From: Paenibacillus sp. V4I3
GTDB lineage: Bacteria; Bacillota; Bacilli; Paenibacillales; NBRC-103111
Length of the DNA: 64,000 nt
Reading direction: 5' to 3'
NCBI RefSeq assembly: GCF_030817215.1
Contig: NZ_JAUSZA010000001.1
Coordinates: 6,732,501 to 6,796,500 of the forward strand
Position 1 is the stretch's first letter, and each line of letters opens with the position of its first letter. The translations under genes and the position numbers were made by a program. Below are positions 1-10,296 of this stretch, in pieces. Below the pieces are notes generated by a model that ran no database searches, was not told the origin of the DNA, and saw nothing but the letters and a program-made list of their open reading frames with translations.

Positions 1-1
1 C

Positions 2-376
2 TACGAATTTCTCGATACAGCCGCAGCCGAATATGGATTTGATCGAGGCAATTTAGTGGCTATTGGTTATTCTAACGGAGCCAATATAGCAGGAAGCCTT
101 CTATTCCATTATCAAAATGTATTAAGAGGTGCTATTCTTCATCATCCAATGGTTCCACGAAGAGGCATTAAACTACCGGATTTATCTGATACCCCAATAT
201 TTATAGGTGCTGGTACTAATGATCCGATCTGTTCTGCGCAAGAAACCGAAGAGCTTCAAAACCTGCTTCGTGAAGCCGGAGCATCTGTTGATGTACATTG
301 GGAGCATTTTGGACATCAATTGACAACTAGTGAAGTGGATGCAGCCGCGGTTTGGTTTAAGGAAATTTTGTTGTAA
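2..376 (+). CDS. alpha/beta hydrolase (carboxylesterase/phospholipase type), C-terminal part
   Basis: The reading frame is open from the window edge, so the N-terminus lies outside. The visible 124 residues carry the serine nucleophile elbow GYSNG, an acid residue in GTNDPIC and a final catalytic-type histidine in FGHQL, in the order and spacing of the Ser-Asp-His triad of alpha/beta hydrolases. The closest family I recognise is the small soluble carboxylesterase/phospholipase group that includes MhqD-like hydrolases. The substrate cannot be told from sequence. An internal GTG at 56 falls inside the conserved core and is not a plausible start. Confidence 0.8.
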   Translation, partial: YEFLDTAAAEYGFDRGNLVAIGYSNGANIAGSLLFHYQNVLRGAILHHPMVPRRGIKLPDLSDTPIFIGAGTNDPICSAQETEELQNLLREAGASVDVHWEHFGHQLTTSEVDAAAVWFKEILL

Positions 377-707
377 ATTTGTTTAGAGCATTCGATTTTA
401 ATAAAGTCTTATATGTTTTTGAATGGAGCGTTCATACGTTGTCTTCAAAAAGAAAAAGCGCTCCCGGATCGCACCCCTGATATCCCGCTCTGTTGCAATC
501 GTTGTGGGCGTTGCTCGATACATAAACATGGAAACGAGTCTTCGCCTATTTAAAAGCTTTATTTTGGTATGGGTGTAACCCGTCAACGTGAGTCTAGAGC
601 ACGTGTCGATTTTAAGCTGTCTGACATACAATTTGTGCAAGCACACCCTCGATAAACTGAACAAACAAATACACATGCCAAGCAAGCTGCTTAATTTTTT
701 TCAAACG
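377..707. other. intergenic stretch, no supported gene
   Basis: Short open frames exist on both strands but none has a ribosome site or recognisable motifs. It separates the convergent ends of the hydrolase and the LysR gene. Confidence 0.5.
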
Positions 708-1631
708 TCACTCTATTTTTGGGCTAGTCTCGCCTCGGATAAATTGAATTATGAAATTGAGTCTTGCTTGCATTAGCATTATTTCAATAAAAGTTCGAAC
801 CGCAAGTTTTTGAAATGTATTTTTACGATAGCTAAGCTTTATTTCTCTTGTAGGTATAGGATCAGTTACTCGAATAATTTTTACTTTGGGATGGTTATAG
901 CTTTCAACGAGTGGTAAGGATAATAATGCTGCTCCATATCCATGATGCACCATACAAAGAAGGGATGACGATGAAACTGTTACAACCGTTGAGTTTAAGG
1001 TCATACCTAATTTCATAGCATAAGAATCAATAATTTCCCGGCACATGGTAGATTGAAAAAACAATAAGGTATCTAATTGTTCTAGCTCGTGAAATGAAAT
1101 CATCGCTTTTTCTGCCCAGGGATGGTTTTCTGAAACAATAAGTACCTGCTCTTCTTTGGTTAAGTGAATACTATCTATATGCTTGTTTTGTTCCGAACCC
1201 GTAGTTATTCCGATATCGATTTTATTTTGCAATAACTGTTCCGAAAAGTCTTCAGTTTCTACAAATTTCAGAGAAATATCTGGATACTGTTCACGAAATT
1301 GAGCAAAGTCTGGCATAAGATAGAAAAGATCACCTGGTAATACGCCGATTATAATCTCGCCTCGCTGAATATTTTTTAACTCATAGATTTCTATTCGAGA
1401 TTCTTCAATAAGTTGCTTCACTGAAAGTCCCTTATCAAGCAGAATTTGCCCTGCCTTCGTAATCTGAATCCCTCTTCCGACTCTATAAAATAAAGGAGTG
1501 CAATATTCATCCTCTAACACACGAATTTGTTGACTTAAAGTAGGTTGGGAAACCATCAATACTTCAGCGGCTTTAGTGAAGCTTCCTTCTTTACATATTT
1601 GTATAAAATAATCTAGTTGTCTTAATTCCAT
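708..1631 (-). CDS. LysR-family transcriptional regulator
   Basis: About 307 residues, a normal LysR length. The N-terminus has the winged helix-turn-helix (MELRQLDYFIQICKEG, then AAEVLMVSQPTLSQQIRVLE), followed by the periplasmic-binding-like effector domain. The ATG at 1631 is chosen over the in-frame ATG at 1643: the methionine starts the canonical LysR motif and is preceded by GGGG six bases upstream, while the first ATG has no ribosome site. No divergent target gene is adjacent, because the upstream side carries only pseudogene fragments, so its regulon is unknown. Confidence 0.88.
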   Translation of the reverse strand: MELRQLDYFIQICKEGSFTKAAEVLMVSQPTLSQQIRVLEDEYCTPLFYRVGRGIQITKAGQILLDKGLSVKQLIEESRIEIYELKNIQRGEIIIGVLPGDLFYLMPDFAQFREQYPDISLKFVETEDFSEQLLQNKIDIGITTGSEQNKHIDSIHLTKEEQVLIVSENHPWAEKAMISFHELEQLDTLLFFQSTMCREIIDSYAMKLGMTLNSTVVTVSSSSLLCMVHHGYGAALLSLPLVESYNHPKVKIIRVTDPIPTREIKLSYRKNTFQKLAVRTFIEIMLMQARLNFIIQFIRGETSPKIE

Positions 1632-1847
1632 TTGATACCCCATTTATATGATTATGAAATTACCTGTTAAGTGAAATGAAAGCATGCAAAAAGAACTATA
1701 ACTTTGGAATGCGTGAACCATTCCCTTAAACTTCAGTACACATCATTCTATAAGTTAGCCTACTATCAATCAATATCAGTTTAACTATGTGACGTATAGG
1801 CATTGCTTATGTTTTCCATCTGCTTAGTCCAGTAACGAATGCGGCAT

Positions 1848-2120
1848 TTAAGGATTTCGTAAAGAAAAACTTTCTTTCAACATGATCCCTTGAAACACTG
1901 CTTTGGCAATCTCTTCTTTTCTACCCTCGGTACGTTTAAGCGGCCATTCCATATTAGACTGTCCGCCTACTATCCATACTTCTCCTATCAAAATATCATC
2001 CAGCACAATCGTGTCTTCACTGCTAGAGATGGTCATTGTAAAAGGCCCGCCAGCTTGTTTAGGAGCAAGCTTAACAAACCATTGCCCCCTACCGCTTCTA
2101 TCGATATCAACTCTCCGCAA
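1848..2120 (-). pseudogene. sialate O-acetylesterase-like fragment
   Basis: About 80 residues match the start of the esterase core: a GGPFTMTIS segment, then EVWIVGGQSNMEWPL, where GQSNME is the catalytic-serine block of the SGNH/sialate O-acetylesterase family. The rest of the roughly 500-700 residue enzyme is missing on both sides. The fragment overlaps the end of the neighbouring GH3 fragment in another frame, so the two are joined by a deletion or recombination. Confidence 0.7.
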
Positions 2121-2412
2121 AATTCAACTGAAACCTGAACCTTACCCTAAGCTGTATCCTTAATCTCAAACGTGTAGCTGATTCGTTTATCATTGGAAGA
2201 CGATCCGACAGTACGGTCATTGCCCCCGCCTCAATTATCCATTTCATATCCACATCCAAAAACGCAAACTGATTCACTTTAATCATGAAATCAACGGTTT
2301 TCGTTTGCCCCGCTTCAAGCGCAATTCTCTTAAAGCCGGCCAGTTCCATATTGGGACGCAGCATACTTGAAACTTCATCGGTTACATAAACCTGTACGAC
2401 TTCCTCACCATC
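2107..2412 (-). pseudogene. GH3 beta-glucosidase C-terminal Fn3-like domain fragment
   Basis: The frame encodes EEVVQVYVTDE, then MLRPNMELAGFKRIALEAGQ, then VNQFAFLDVDMKW. These are the strand motifs of the fibronectin-III-like domain that ends GH3 glycosidases. An in-frame TAG lies just upstream and no catalytic domain is present. The C-terminal residues after about position 2180 are an arginine-rich tail unlike the family, marking the junction with the esterase fragment. Confidence 0.65.
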
Positions 2413-2545
2413 CTCCTAAAGGAATCATTAGTCTGCTACTATAGGGACGAATTCGCTAGTGTGACCTGTCTTTTTTATTTTTTGGATGCTAGCCAGCTGG
2501 CCAACGTTTCAATTTCTTGCTTGTTCAGTTTATCTTTGAAACCAC

Positions 2546-2842
2546 ATGGCGCCGGAAGAGACAGTAATTGATTCCAGTTCGTTAACTAAGTTTCGTAAAC
2601 TACGGCTAAAGAACCTGTATTTGTTCGACATGCTGATCAATAAGACCGTTGAAATCGCGATTGAAAAGGGGATTATTCAGAGCAAAGCGATTATGTCGAT
2701 GCGACCATACGAATGCGCGTTACAATCAGAAATCCCCTCGAGAAATTTTGCAGACCGTTCCCGAAAGCAGAGAAAAGCCATCTACATGGCCAACGAATCC
2801 TTGAAAACCAAGTTCGGCGATTCCCTCCCTTTTGTACTTTAA
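2546..2842 (+). pseudogene. IS1182-type transposase remnant
   Basis: APEETVIDSSSLTKFRKLRL and the following MLINKTVEIAIEKGII match the region before the second catalytic segment of IS1182-family DDE transposases. The expected VDATHT-like catalytic segment and its ARYNQKSPREILQ continuation are visible only in a neighbouring frame around 2697-2755, so at least one frameshift is present. Both ends are truncated and no terminal repeats were found. Confidence 0.6.
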
Positions 2843-2915
2843 TAGGCCAGTCATGATTGGGCAACGCTATTTTAGTGAGGTAAACATGAATTCGAACATA
2901 ACCTGCCCAAGAGGT

Positions 2916-2951
2916 AATAAGGCTGCCGCTTGAACCTGCGGCAGCCTCAAC
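2916..2951 (-). terminator. intrinsic terminator of the rbs operon
   Basis: A GGCTGCCGC stem with GCGGCAGCC lies 29 nt past the rbsB stop and is followed on the minus strand by TTATTA. The stem sequence is the same type as in element A, but the conserved flanks of element A are absent. Confidence 0.6.
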
Positions 2952-2979
2952 ACAGCTTTGATGAAACATATACGGATAC

Positions 2980-3933
2980 TTACTTTTTCGTGATCAATTC
3001 CAAATCTACCGGAATAAATTTCTCTACTTGTTCCCCTTTAAGCACTTTCAATGCTGTTTTCACAGCTGTATCTCCGATGGATGCCGGTTTTTGAGCTACT
3101 GTTGCTGCAAGTTTTCCGTCATTTACGGCTTTAACCGCGTCATCTGTAGCATCGAAACCAACTACTGCAATATTTTTACCAGAGGATTGAATCGCTTGAA
3201 GGGCACCTAATGCCATTTCATCATTATGAGCGAATACCGCCTGAATATCTTTATTTCCTTGTAGAATATTTTCCATAACGGAAAGCCCTTTTGCTCGGTC
3301 GAAATCAGCAGGTTGAGAAGCAATCACTTTTACGCCAGTTTTTCCGTCAACAGCATCATGGAAACCTTTTCCCCGATCACGTGCTGCCGAAGTTCCTGCA
3401 ATCCCTTGAAGTTCTACAAGATTACCTTTGTCACCAAGGGTTTTCAAAATAAAGTCGCCTGCCATTTTGCCGCCTTTTACATTATCTGAAGCAATGTGAG
3501 TAACGACTGTTCCGCCATTGGCTGCACGGTCAACCGTAATTACAGGAATATTGGCCTTATTTGCAGATTGTACCGCAGTAACAATAGCATCGCTATCTGT
3601 CGGATTGATAAGAATTACGCTTACCTTTTTCTGAATTAAATCTTCAATACCGCTTATTTGTTTCGCTGTATCATTTTGAGCATCTACAACGACCAAAGTA
3701 GCACCAGCTTCTTTTGCCGCTTTATCCGCACCGTCTTTCAATGTGACAAAGAATGGATTATTTAAAGTGGAAACGGAAAGCCCAATTGTCATTTTGCCTG
3801 CAGCTGCTTTGCTATCGGCGGTAGCTGATGGTGCGGCAGTAGCTCCTCCCTCAATTTTAGATTGTGTCGAACAACCAGCCAGTATCAAGAACACCGCTAC
3901 TACGGCAGATAATACGAGATTCATTTTTTTCAT
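2980..3933 (-). CDS. rbsB: ribose ABC transporter substrate-binding lipoprotein
   Basis: 317 residues. A signal peptide with lipobox LAGC (Cys21) is followed by a low-complexity A/T/S linker and a periplasmic-binding-protein type 1 domain ([66 protein letters not shown]). These are the signature segments of RbsB. It binds ribose outside the cell and delivers it to RbsC/RbsA. The start is preceded by AAAGGGGAG. It is the last gene of the rbs operon, 23 nt after rbsC, and is followed by a hairpin terminator. Confidence 0.95.
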   Translation of the reverse strand: MKKMNLVLSAVVAVFLILAGCSTQSKIEGGATAAPSATADSKAAAGKMTIGLSVSTLNNPFFVTLKDGADKAAKEAGATLVVVDAQNDTAKQISGIEDLIQKKVSVILINPTDSDAIVTAVQSANKANIPVITVDRAANGGTVVTHIASDNVKGGKMAGDFILKTLGDKGNLVELQGIAGTSAARDRGKGFHDAVDGKTGVKVIASQPADFDRAKGLSVMENILQGNKDIQAVFAHNDEMALGALQAIQSSGKNIAVVGFDATDDAVKAVNDGKLAATVAQKPASIGDTAVKTALKVLKGEQVEKFIPVDLELITKK

Positions 3934-3956
3934 GGTAAACTCCCCTTTGATGTGTT

Positions 3957-4913
3957 TTATTTTCGAGCTTTTGATCGGTCTAACAATACTGCAATTAAGA
4001 TGACTACCCCTTTAACCACCTGTTGATAAAAGGATGAAACATTTAATAGGTTAAGACCGTTATCCAATACACCAATAATCATGGCACCAATCAATGTACC
4101 GACAATCCAACCTCTTCCCCCAGATAAGCTGGTTCCGCCAAGAACCACAGCTGCAATCGCATCCAACTCAAACGCTCCTCCTGCTGTCGGCTGAGCGGAG
4201 TTAAGTCTGGAAGTTAGAATGATACCGCTAATTGCAGCTAATAGACCGCTAATCGAGTAAACCAAGATTTTTACTTTCGATGTGTTAATACCTGAAAGCC
4301 AAGTCGCCTCCTCGTTGCTGCCGAGTGCGTAGACACGTCGACCAAAAGTTGTATGTTTTAAAATGATATATAAAACTGCAAAAGCAATGACCATCCATAT
4401 AATCGGCATTGGAATTTGCAGAAAATACCCCTTCCCTAATAAAGCGAAATCCTCTTTGAAGCCCGTGATTGGCCTTCCCTGCGTATAAACTAAGGTAAGT
4501 CCGCGGAATACTGTCATTGTTGCCAGTGTCGCAATAAATGGAGCTACCTTACCTTTCGTGATTAATAAGCCGTTGATCGCCCCCATGACCAAACCGCCAA
4601 TTAGACCGATTCCTACAGCTAGCCACGTATTCATCCCGCTTGCCATTAAACCAGCCGTAAAAGCACTTGATAAAGCCAGTATGGATCCTACAGAAAGATC
4701 GATTCCCCCAGTCAGAATGACGAATGTCATACCGAAGGCAATAAGAGCATTAATCGAAATTTGACGAAGAACGTTAAAAATATTACCAACGGTTAAAAAG
4801 TCACCGTTCACTACTGACAAAATGACTACAATTAGAACCAATCCCAATAAAGACCCAAGACTCTGTATCTTACCTATTTTGGGTCTGCTTAAAGCTTTAC
4901 CGTCAACCTGCAT
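3957..4913 (-). CDS. rbsC: ribose ABC transporter permease
   Basis: About 318 residues, strongly hydrophobic with 8-10 predicted membrane segments. The conserved permease motif GGIDLSVGS and the sequence [13 protein letters not shown]-like near the C-terminal third are typical of RbsC/AraH permeases. The ATG at 4913 is chosen because GGGGGAGGG lies 8 nt upstream; an earlier in-frame GTG at 4937 overlaps that site. The start overlaps the rbsA stop by 11 nt, which implies translational coupling. Confidence 0.94.
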   Translation of the reverse strand: MQVDGKALSRPKIGKIQSLGSLLGLVLIVVILSVVNGDFLTVGNIFNVLRQISINALIAFGMTFVILTGGIDLSVGSILALSSAFTAGLMASGMNTWLAVGIGLIGGLVMGAINGLLITKGKVAPFIATLATMTVFRGLTLVYTQGRPITGFKEDFALLGKGYFLQIPMPIIWMVIAFAVLYIILKHTTFGRRVYALGSNEEATWLSGINTSKVKILVYSISGLLAAISGIILTSRLNSAQPTAGGAFELDAIAAVVLGGTSLSGGRGWIVGTLIGAMIIGVLDNGLNLLNVSSFYQQVVKGVVILIAVLLDRSKARK

Positions 4914-6411
4914 GTCGGTTCCCTCCCCCTGTTGCACTTAACATGATTTTTTCCTGACTTGCATCTTCTTGTGTAAATTCACCGCTTATTTTCCCCTCGT
5001 GCATGACGAGTATACGGTCACTCATTCCTAAAACTTCCGGAAGCTCGGAAGAGATCATAAGAATGGCTACACCTTGCGAAACTAGTTCATTCATTAGATC
5101 ATAGATTTCTTTCTTAGCACCGATATCAACTCCGCGTGTAGGCTCATCCAATATCAATACTTGCGGATTCGTGGCCAACCATTTCCCGATTACCACTTTT
5201 TGCTGATTACCTCCGCTTAGAGAGCCGACCTTCTGCTCACTGTTTGGTGTTTTAATCAGCAGTTTTTTTATCATGGAATCCGATAGTTCCCGTTCCTTTG
5301 AACGATTCATGAAACCAAATGATGATAATATCTTCAAATTCGGAAGGGCTAGGTTGTCGTTTACTGAGAGGGGAAGGAGCAGTCCCTCATCTTTCCGATC
5401 TTCCGTGATTAAGCCAATACCAGCGTGAATGGCATCAATTGGTTTCTTAATTGAGACTGGTTTTCCGTTAATGGAAATCGTTCCACGATCAATAGACGTC
5501 ACTCCGAACAGTGCTTTCGCCAGTTCTGTTCTTCCAGCACCCATAAGTCCGGCGATGCCTACGATCTCTCCAGCCCTTACAGATAAGGAAATGTCATGGA
5601 GCTTCCCTTTTTGAGTCAACCCGTTGACCGTCAGTTTTTCTTCTCCTAGGGTGACTTTTACTTTAGGAAAACGGTCTTTAATTTCCCTGCCAACCATCAT
5701 TTTGACGAGATGATCCATCGTCGTATTGGCAATGTACTCGGTTCCAATATAATGTCCATCGCGCATCACCGTAACTTGATCGCAAATCCTAAAGATTTCT
5801 TCCATCCGATGGGAAATATAAATCATGCCGACACCCTTTTCCTTAAGGGAAGCGATGACCAGGAATAATGCCTCAATTTCACGGTCCGTGAGAGCCGCCG
5901 TCGGCTCATCCAAAACAAGAATTTCTGCTTTCATAGATAACGCTTTCGCAATTTCGACCATTTGCTGTTGACCTACAGAAAGCTCATTAACTAACGTACC
6001 CGGATCAATATTCAAACCCAATTGAGATAAATAACGATGAGACTCTTGTCTCATCCGTCTCCAGTTAATTAGCTTCGACTTCCCATAAGTGAATTCTCGG
6101 CCAAGAAAAATATTTTCCATGACCGTTAAATGGGGAACCATATTTAGCTCCTGATGAATAATAACGATGCCTAAGTTTTGCGCCATGGAAGGTGATGCAA
6201 TATCGTAAACGTTTCCATTAACAGTAATGGACCCACTATCCTTTGTATAAATTCCACCTAATATTTTCATTAGCGTAGATTTACCAGCCCCATTTTCCCC
6301 CATCAACGCATGAACTTCTCCGCGATGCAGGGTAAAATCAACCTGCTCTAGCACCTTAACTCCAGGGAAACTTTTACTGATTCCCTTCATTTCTAACAAT
6401 TTGGACGTCAT
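4903..6411 (-). CDS. rbsA: ribose ABC transporter ATP-binding protein (two ABC domains)
   Basis: 502 residues, the usual RbsA length. It has two tandem ABC domains. The first has Walker A GENGAGKST, signature LSVGQQQ and Walker B LVLDEPTAAL. The second has a degenerate Walker A (GLMGAGRTE), signature LSGGNQQ and LILDEPTRGVD, as is normal in sugar importers of this family. It powers ribose uptake through RbsC. It lies 14 nt downstream of rbsD and overlaps rbsC. Confidence 0.95.
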   Translation of the reverse strand: MTSKLLEMKGISKSFPGVKVLEQVDFTLHRGEVHALMGENGAGKSTLMKILGGIYTKDSGSITVNGNVYDIASPSMAQNLGIVIIHQELNMVPHLTVMENIFLGREFTYGKSKLINWRRMRQESHRYLSQLGLNIDPGTLVNELSVGQQQMVEIAKALSMKAEILVLDEPTAALTDREIEALFLVIASLKEKGVGMIYISHRMEEIFRICDQVTVMRDGHYIGTEYIANTTMDHLVKMMVGREIKDRFPKVKVTLGEEKLTVNGLTQKGKLHDISLSVRAGEIVGIAGLMGAGRTELAKALFGVTSIDRGTISINGKPVSIKKPIDAIHAGIGLITEDRKDEGLLLPLSVNDNLALPNLKILSSFGFMNRSKERELSDSMIKKLLIKTPNSEQKVGSLSGGNQQKVVIGKWLATNPQVLILDEPTRGVDIGAKKEIYDLMNELVSQGVAILMISSELPEVLGMSDRILVMHEGKISGEFTQEDASQEKIMLSATGGGNRHAG

Positions 6412-6425
6412 TCCAATTCCTCCTT

Positions 6426-6821
6426 TCAGAAGATAACTCCAGCCTGAAGAATGACATTGGCATATGGAGTAAACTCACCTGTTCGTATGATTGCCTTAGC
6501 CTGATGAGTCATTGTCTTCAGTTCTTCATGACTCACCTCGTGCACAGTTACCCCGTTTAAGGAAGTTTCCATTTGCTTCTTTAGCTTTGGAGTTACCTGA
6601 TCCATTTCACTTGCAATGAAAGCCTGCTCAACTTGCATTTCTAGAAGTACGGTTTCCAAACAATCCATAAAAGAAGGAACACCTTGTTTCAAAGCCAGAT
6701 CAATTCGCTTTACGTGAGCAGGAATAGGCAACCCGCTATCACAAATGACAATCGTGTCGGTATGCCCAAGTTCACTGATCACCTTGGAAATTTCACTATT
6801 TAAAATTCCAATCTTTTTCAT
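6426..6821 (-). CDS. rbsD: D-ribose pyranase
   Basis: 131 residues, full length for RbsD. It interconverts the pyranose and furanose forms of ribose so that ribokinase can use it. Conserved features include the N-terminal MKKIGILNSEISKVISELGHTD with the catalytic-type histidine and the C-terminal TGEFTPYANVILQAGV. The start codon overlaps the rbsK stop (ATGA), so translation of rbsD is probably coupled to the end of rbsK. Confidence 0.95.
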   Translation of the reverse strand: MKKIGILNSEISKVISELGHTDTIVICDSGLPIPAHVKRIDLALKQGVPSFMDCLETVLLEMQVEQAFIASEMDQVTPKLKKQMETSLNGVTVHEVSHEELKTMTHQAKAIIRTGEFTPYANVILQAGVIF

Positions 6822-7760
6822 GTAGGTTCTCCCTTGGAATTTTTCGCAAACACTTCCACATCCTTCATGCTTGGCATACCAGCTTGAGCACCAAACTTAG
6901 TAACGGCTAGTGCTGATACCTTCGCTGCAAATGATACAGATTGTTCCAAGCTGTTTTGCTTGGCAAGCGAAAAAGCTAATCCGGCATTGAATGAATCCCC
7001 AGCGCCTGTCGTATCAACAACAGAAACCTTATAACCGGGAACTTTTTGAAGTTTCCCTTTTTCTAAAAAAGCGGATCCATCAGCCCCCAACGTCGTGACA
7101 ACGTTGTTTGCTCCCCTTTGTATTATGCTTGTCATCGCAGTTTCCAATTCATCACCTTCCGCCTGAATCCCAGTAAGCAAACTCAATTCCGACCGGTTGG
7201 GAGTGATGTAATCTACATTCCTCAATAGTTCATCCGGCAAAAACTGAGCGGGAGCCGGATTCAAGACAACAGTCTTCCCAAACGACTTTGCCTTTTTCGC
7301 TGCATGAATAACCGTATCTAAAGGAATTTCCAACTGAAGAAGAAGGATGTCCGCATTTTGGATGATTGCATCATATCTATCGATATCGTCTGGCAGCAAT
7401 TGATAATTAGCACCCGGAACAACCACAATGCTGTTATCCCCATTTGAAATAAAGATGGAAGCTATCCCCCGTTGCAGTGCCATCCACGAGTTTAACCGAG
7501 TTTCTACTGATCTTATTATCATCTAAAGCTTTCAGCAGCTCTTGACCAAAACTGTCTGTGCCGACAGCTCCAATCATTGTTGTTTTGGCTCCGAGCCTTG
7601 CAGCCGCTACCGCTTGATTTGCACCTTTGCCACCTGGTATGAACCGGGCGTTAGATCCAAGAATCGTTTCTCCCAGTTGTGGGTGTCTATTTGCTTCAAT
7701 TACGATATCCATGTTTAAGCTTCCGATAACAACGATATGAGGTACCTTCAATTTACCCAC
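6818..7760 (-). pseudogene. rbsK: ribokinase with a +1 frameshift in a G run
   Basis: Two overlapping frames together give a complete PfkB-family ribokinase. The N-terminal part (to about residue 97) has VIGSLNMDIV and GGKGANQAVAAARLG. The C-terminal part has LLLQLEIPLDTV, TPNRSELSLLTG and the anion-hole/catalytic motif DTTGAGDSFNAGLAFSLA. The frame switches at 7466-7470, where the coding strand has five Gs; four Gs would restore ACG-GGG-ATA and a continuous protein. It is either a real null or phase-variable allele or a sequencing error in a homopolymer. The gene start overlaps the rbsR stop by 8 nt, and the rest of the operon is intact. Confidence 0.9.
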
Positions 7761-8751
7761 TCCTCTTCGTAGATTCTCTTGGAATTAACGTGACATCCAG
7801 TTCATAAATTTGATCCTCTTCGATGGTGCCTTCGATCTTCTTAATTAAAATCCTTGAAACCAAAGCTCCCATATCATAGATGGGCTGTGCGATTGTCGTT
7901 AATTCAGGTTCTGTAATTTCGGTCATATTTATTCCATCGAATCCACAAACGGCTACTTGTTCAGGAACTTTAATGCCCATTCTATGCAAAGCTTTCAAGG
8001 CTCCAACGGCCATCAAATCATTTCCTGCAAATATAGCATCAATATCAGGGTGCCGGCGCATAAGTTCACCTGTAGCTTTTATACCACCGCTAATCCCAAA
8101 ATCCCCTTGAACCAATAAGCTTGGGCTGAACCAATCAAAAGCTCTTACGGATTCCTCATATCCAATTAATCTCTCTTTGGCAGGGATCAGATCCTGAGGA
8201 CCATAAATATGCCCGATTTTCTTGCTTCCTAATTCAAGAAGATGCTTTACTGCTAATCTGCCTCCCTCACGATTGTTCGAACGAACAACGCTGCAGGACT
8301 TGTTGGTAGGCGCTCGGTCTAAACAAACAAACGGGATGTTAAAAGACGCCAATTTGTCTACATCTTCTTGACCCAATGTATTGGATGCAAAAATAATGCC
8401 ATCGATATTTTTGCTCTTTAATATGTCAATATAATTTTTTTCTTTACCAATTTGACCGTCAGAATTGCATAAAATGACGGTAAATCCATAAGTAGAAGCA
8501 ACATCTTCAACCGCCCGGGCTAACTCTGGAAAAAAGGGATTTGAAATGTCGGGTAAGATTAGCGCAAATGTTTGTGTGCTTTTTCCAGCAAGCCCCCTTG
8601 CTACAACACTAGGTAAATAATTCAGTTTTTCAATCGCATGTTTTATATTCAGTTCCGTATCTGCGTTTACATATCCACTTTTGTTTAAGTAACGAGAGAT
8701 AGTGGCAATAGAGACTCCGGCTAACTTGGCTACATCACGAATGGTTGCCAT
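7753..8751 (-). CDS. rbsR: LacI-family repressor of the ribose operon
   Basis: About 332 residues. The N-terminal helix-turn-helix MATIRDVAKLAGVSIATISRYLN is the canonical LacI start, so the ATG at 8751 is preferred over the in-frame ATGs at 8802 and 8814. No strong ribosome site decides it. The rest is the sugar-binding effector domain (LILPDISNPFFPELARAVED, IFASNTL, AVCGFDGINMTE). First gene of rbsRKDACB, so it is probably autoregulated. A palindromic operator lies about 80 nt upstream. Confidence 0.88.
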   Translation of the reverse strand: MATIRDVAKLAGVSIATISRYLNKSGYVNADTELNIKHAIEKLNYLPSVVARGLAGKSTQTFALILPDISNPFFPELARAVEDVASTYGFTVILCNSDGQIGKEKNYIDILKSKNIDGIIFASNTLGQEDVDKLASFNIPFVCLDRAPTNKSCSVVRSNNREGGRLAVKHLLELGSKKIGHIYGPQDLIPAKERLIGYEESVRAFDWFSPSLLVQGDFGISGGIKATGELMRRHPDIDAIFAGNDLMAVGALKALHRMGIKVPEQVAVCGFDGINMTEITEPELTTIAQPIYDMGALVSRILIKKIEGTIEEDQIYELDVTLIPRESTKRSG

Positions 8752-8832
8752 CCTAGTTTCACTTCCAACTTCATATTTATGGTAACGATACCTTATATTC
8801 ATATTAAAGCCCATAATACCAACGTTTAATCA

Positions 8833-8850
8833 TGTGGTACCGGTTACACA
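8833..8850. promoter_or_regulatory. LacI-type operator upstream of rbsR
   Basis: TGTGGTACCGGTTACACA is an imperfect palindrome with a central CG, the usual layout of LacI/GalR-family operators; seven of nine positions per arm are complementary. Its position just upstream of the first gene fits RbsR autoregulation. Inference from symmetry and position. Confidence 0.6.
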
Positions 8851-8914
8851 CAAAATATATCACAGTTTATTTTCGTCCGCAAGCTAAATATTTTAACTCC
8901 CGCAAAAATCGGAA

Positions 8915-8936
8915 AAGCCGCAATATTACGCGGCTT
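8915..8936 (-). terminator. intrinsic terminator
   Basis: GAAGCCGCG and GCGGCTTTTCC form a 7-8 bp stem ending in a short T run on the minus strand, about 100 nt past the stop of the truncated sugar-binding protein. Confidence 0.55.
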
Positions 8937-9034
8937 CAGTTTATGTTTTCACCTTTTAATACCAAAAGGTACACGAAAAATTTATAAAATAAGATCGTGA
9001 AATCGTGCCTATAAACAGTAACTATTTCAGATGA

Positions 9035-9520
9035 TCAATAATAGCAGCAATAATCTGCGATAATAAGAACGATGGGAAGTACTATAGCATAAACTGCATA
9101 GTAACTAAATAAGTATTTTTGGATCCATTCGATGTTATCTACTATAAAATCGGAGGTGAAATTGTTGATAACATCCGGACCTTCTCCTGCGGCAATCGCA
9201 ACGTTCACCTTTTGAATGTAACCGGTTAAATCCCCGGGTACCCCCAAGTAGTTAATTGTAATATTCGGATTTTTGGCCATGAAATCTTTTGCGACCCCTT
9301 GCCAGAACGTATCTCTCTCCGGCGTTGTAGCTGCCGCCCAAAATGTAATCGTCGATTTCTTGCCTGAATCCTGCCCTGCAGCTGCATTAGTTGGCCCAGC
9401 ACTGGCGCTGGCGTTTGATCCGGAACCGGAACCGTTGCCCCCGCAAGCTGTCAGTACGATTCCAGAAAGCATGACCGCGGCTATTCCAAGCCCCCACAGT
9501 CTTTTCTTCATTTCAATCAT
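9035..9520 (-). pseudogene. sugar ABC transporter substrate-binding lipoprotein, truncated
   Basis: The N-terminal ~135 residues are a type 1 extracellular sugar-binding protein: signal peptide with lipobox LTAC (Cys26), a Gly/Ser/Ala linker, then TITFWAAATTPERDTFWQG and NVAIAAGEGPDVINNF. A full protein has about 430 residues. After IEWIQKY the sequence changes to a hydrophobic tail (SYYAVYAIVLPIVLIIADYC) that does not belong to the family and may derive from a permease. The start has an intact AAGGGG site. Confidence 0.75.
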
Positions 9521-9615
9521 CTCTTCATACCCCTTAATTATTTGGCAAATCTGACGAGAAATTTCGTCTTGCCTTTAGTTTAGCGTGGGCACTCAAATTT
9601 CGACATAAGTTTTCT

Positions 9616-10296
9616 TTAACTCTTTGTCTGTGTCAAAGTTGGTTCAATTATAATCTTTCGATACCCTGGTGCTGCCATTCGTATTCCTAATACATAGGTA
9701 AGCCACTCTTTTACATGCCCCATCATGGCATGATTTCTTGACCTCACCATCCCTTGCCATAACTCCTCGTAATTCCAGTATTCAGGCAAAGTAGTTAATT
9801 TATTATCAACAAAGAACTTATAACTAGGCTGCGTATCATTCATAACCATTTTATACACAATATCGTTCTTCCCATACTTCCCGAGCGAAGCAAACACTTG
9901 TTTTAAGCCTACTTCGCCTGACGAAAGGTGATAATCACGGATTTGGACGGCTTCTACAAGTCGATTAACCGCAATCTCATTATTTTCTTCTAAAATGATG
10001 CCGCTAAATAGCACACATCCATAGCTTGTTTGACTACCATTACCATAAATGCGGCTTTCCGGTTGGTAGCACTCCGCATGCAGGTGAAATTGCTCCTTTA
10101 CTTTTTCAGCCTTAGCGGCGAAATTCATTACATCCCCGGAATGCCCTGTCAATGCTGCAATCTTAGCCATCGTGCTCAGTAAGTAATAGTAAGCGCAATT
10201 TTCTACCAGTGTTACTGGGGTGTTTTCATGTAACTGCCCCCAGGCGATCAGTTGATCGTCTATAATTGTCTCTTTGATACCCAAATGATAGATCAT
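9616..10296 (-). pseudogene. GH78 alpha-L-rhamnosidase, C-terminal fragment
   Basis: Segments such as DDQLIAWGQL, NGSQTSYGCVLFSG, FASLGKYG, LPEYWNYEELW and GMVRSRNHAMMGHVKEWL are typical of the six-hairpin catalytic barrel of family 78 rhamnosidases, followed by the C-terminal beta domain (GYRKIIIEPTL). A whole enzyme would be 700-1000 residues, so only the last third remains. The 5' break is at about 10,290, where an AraC fragment on the opposite strand begins. Confidence 0.75.

Noticed and set aside
398-685. 95-residue minus-strand frame
   Set aside because: No ribosome site or family motif; composition is basic and irregular; the opposite strand is equally uninformative.
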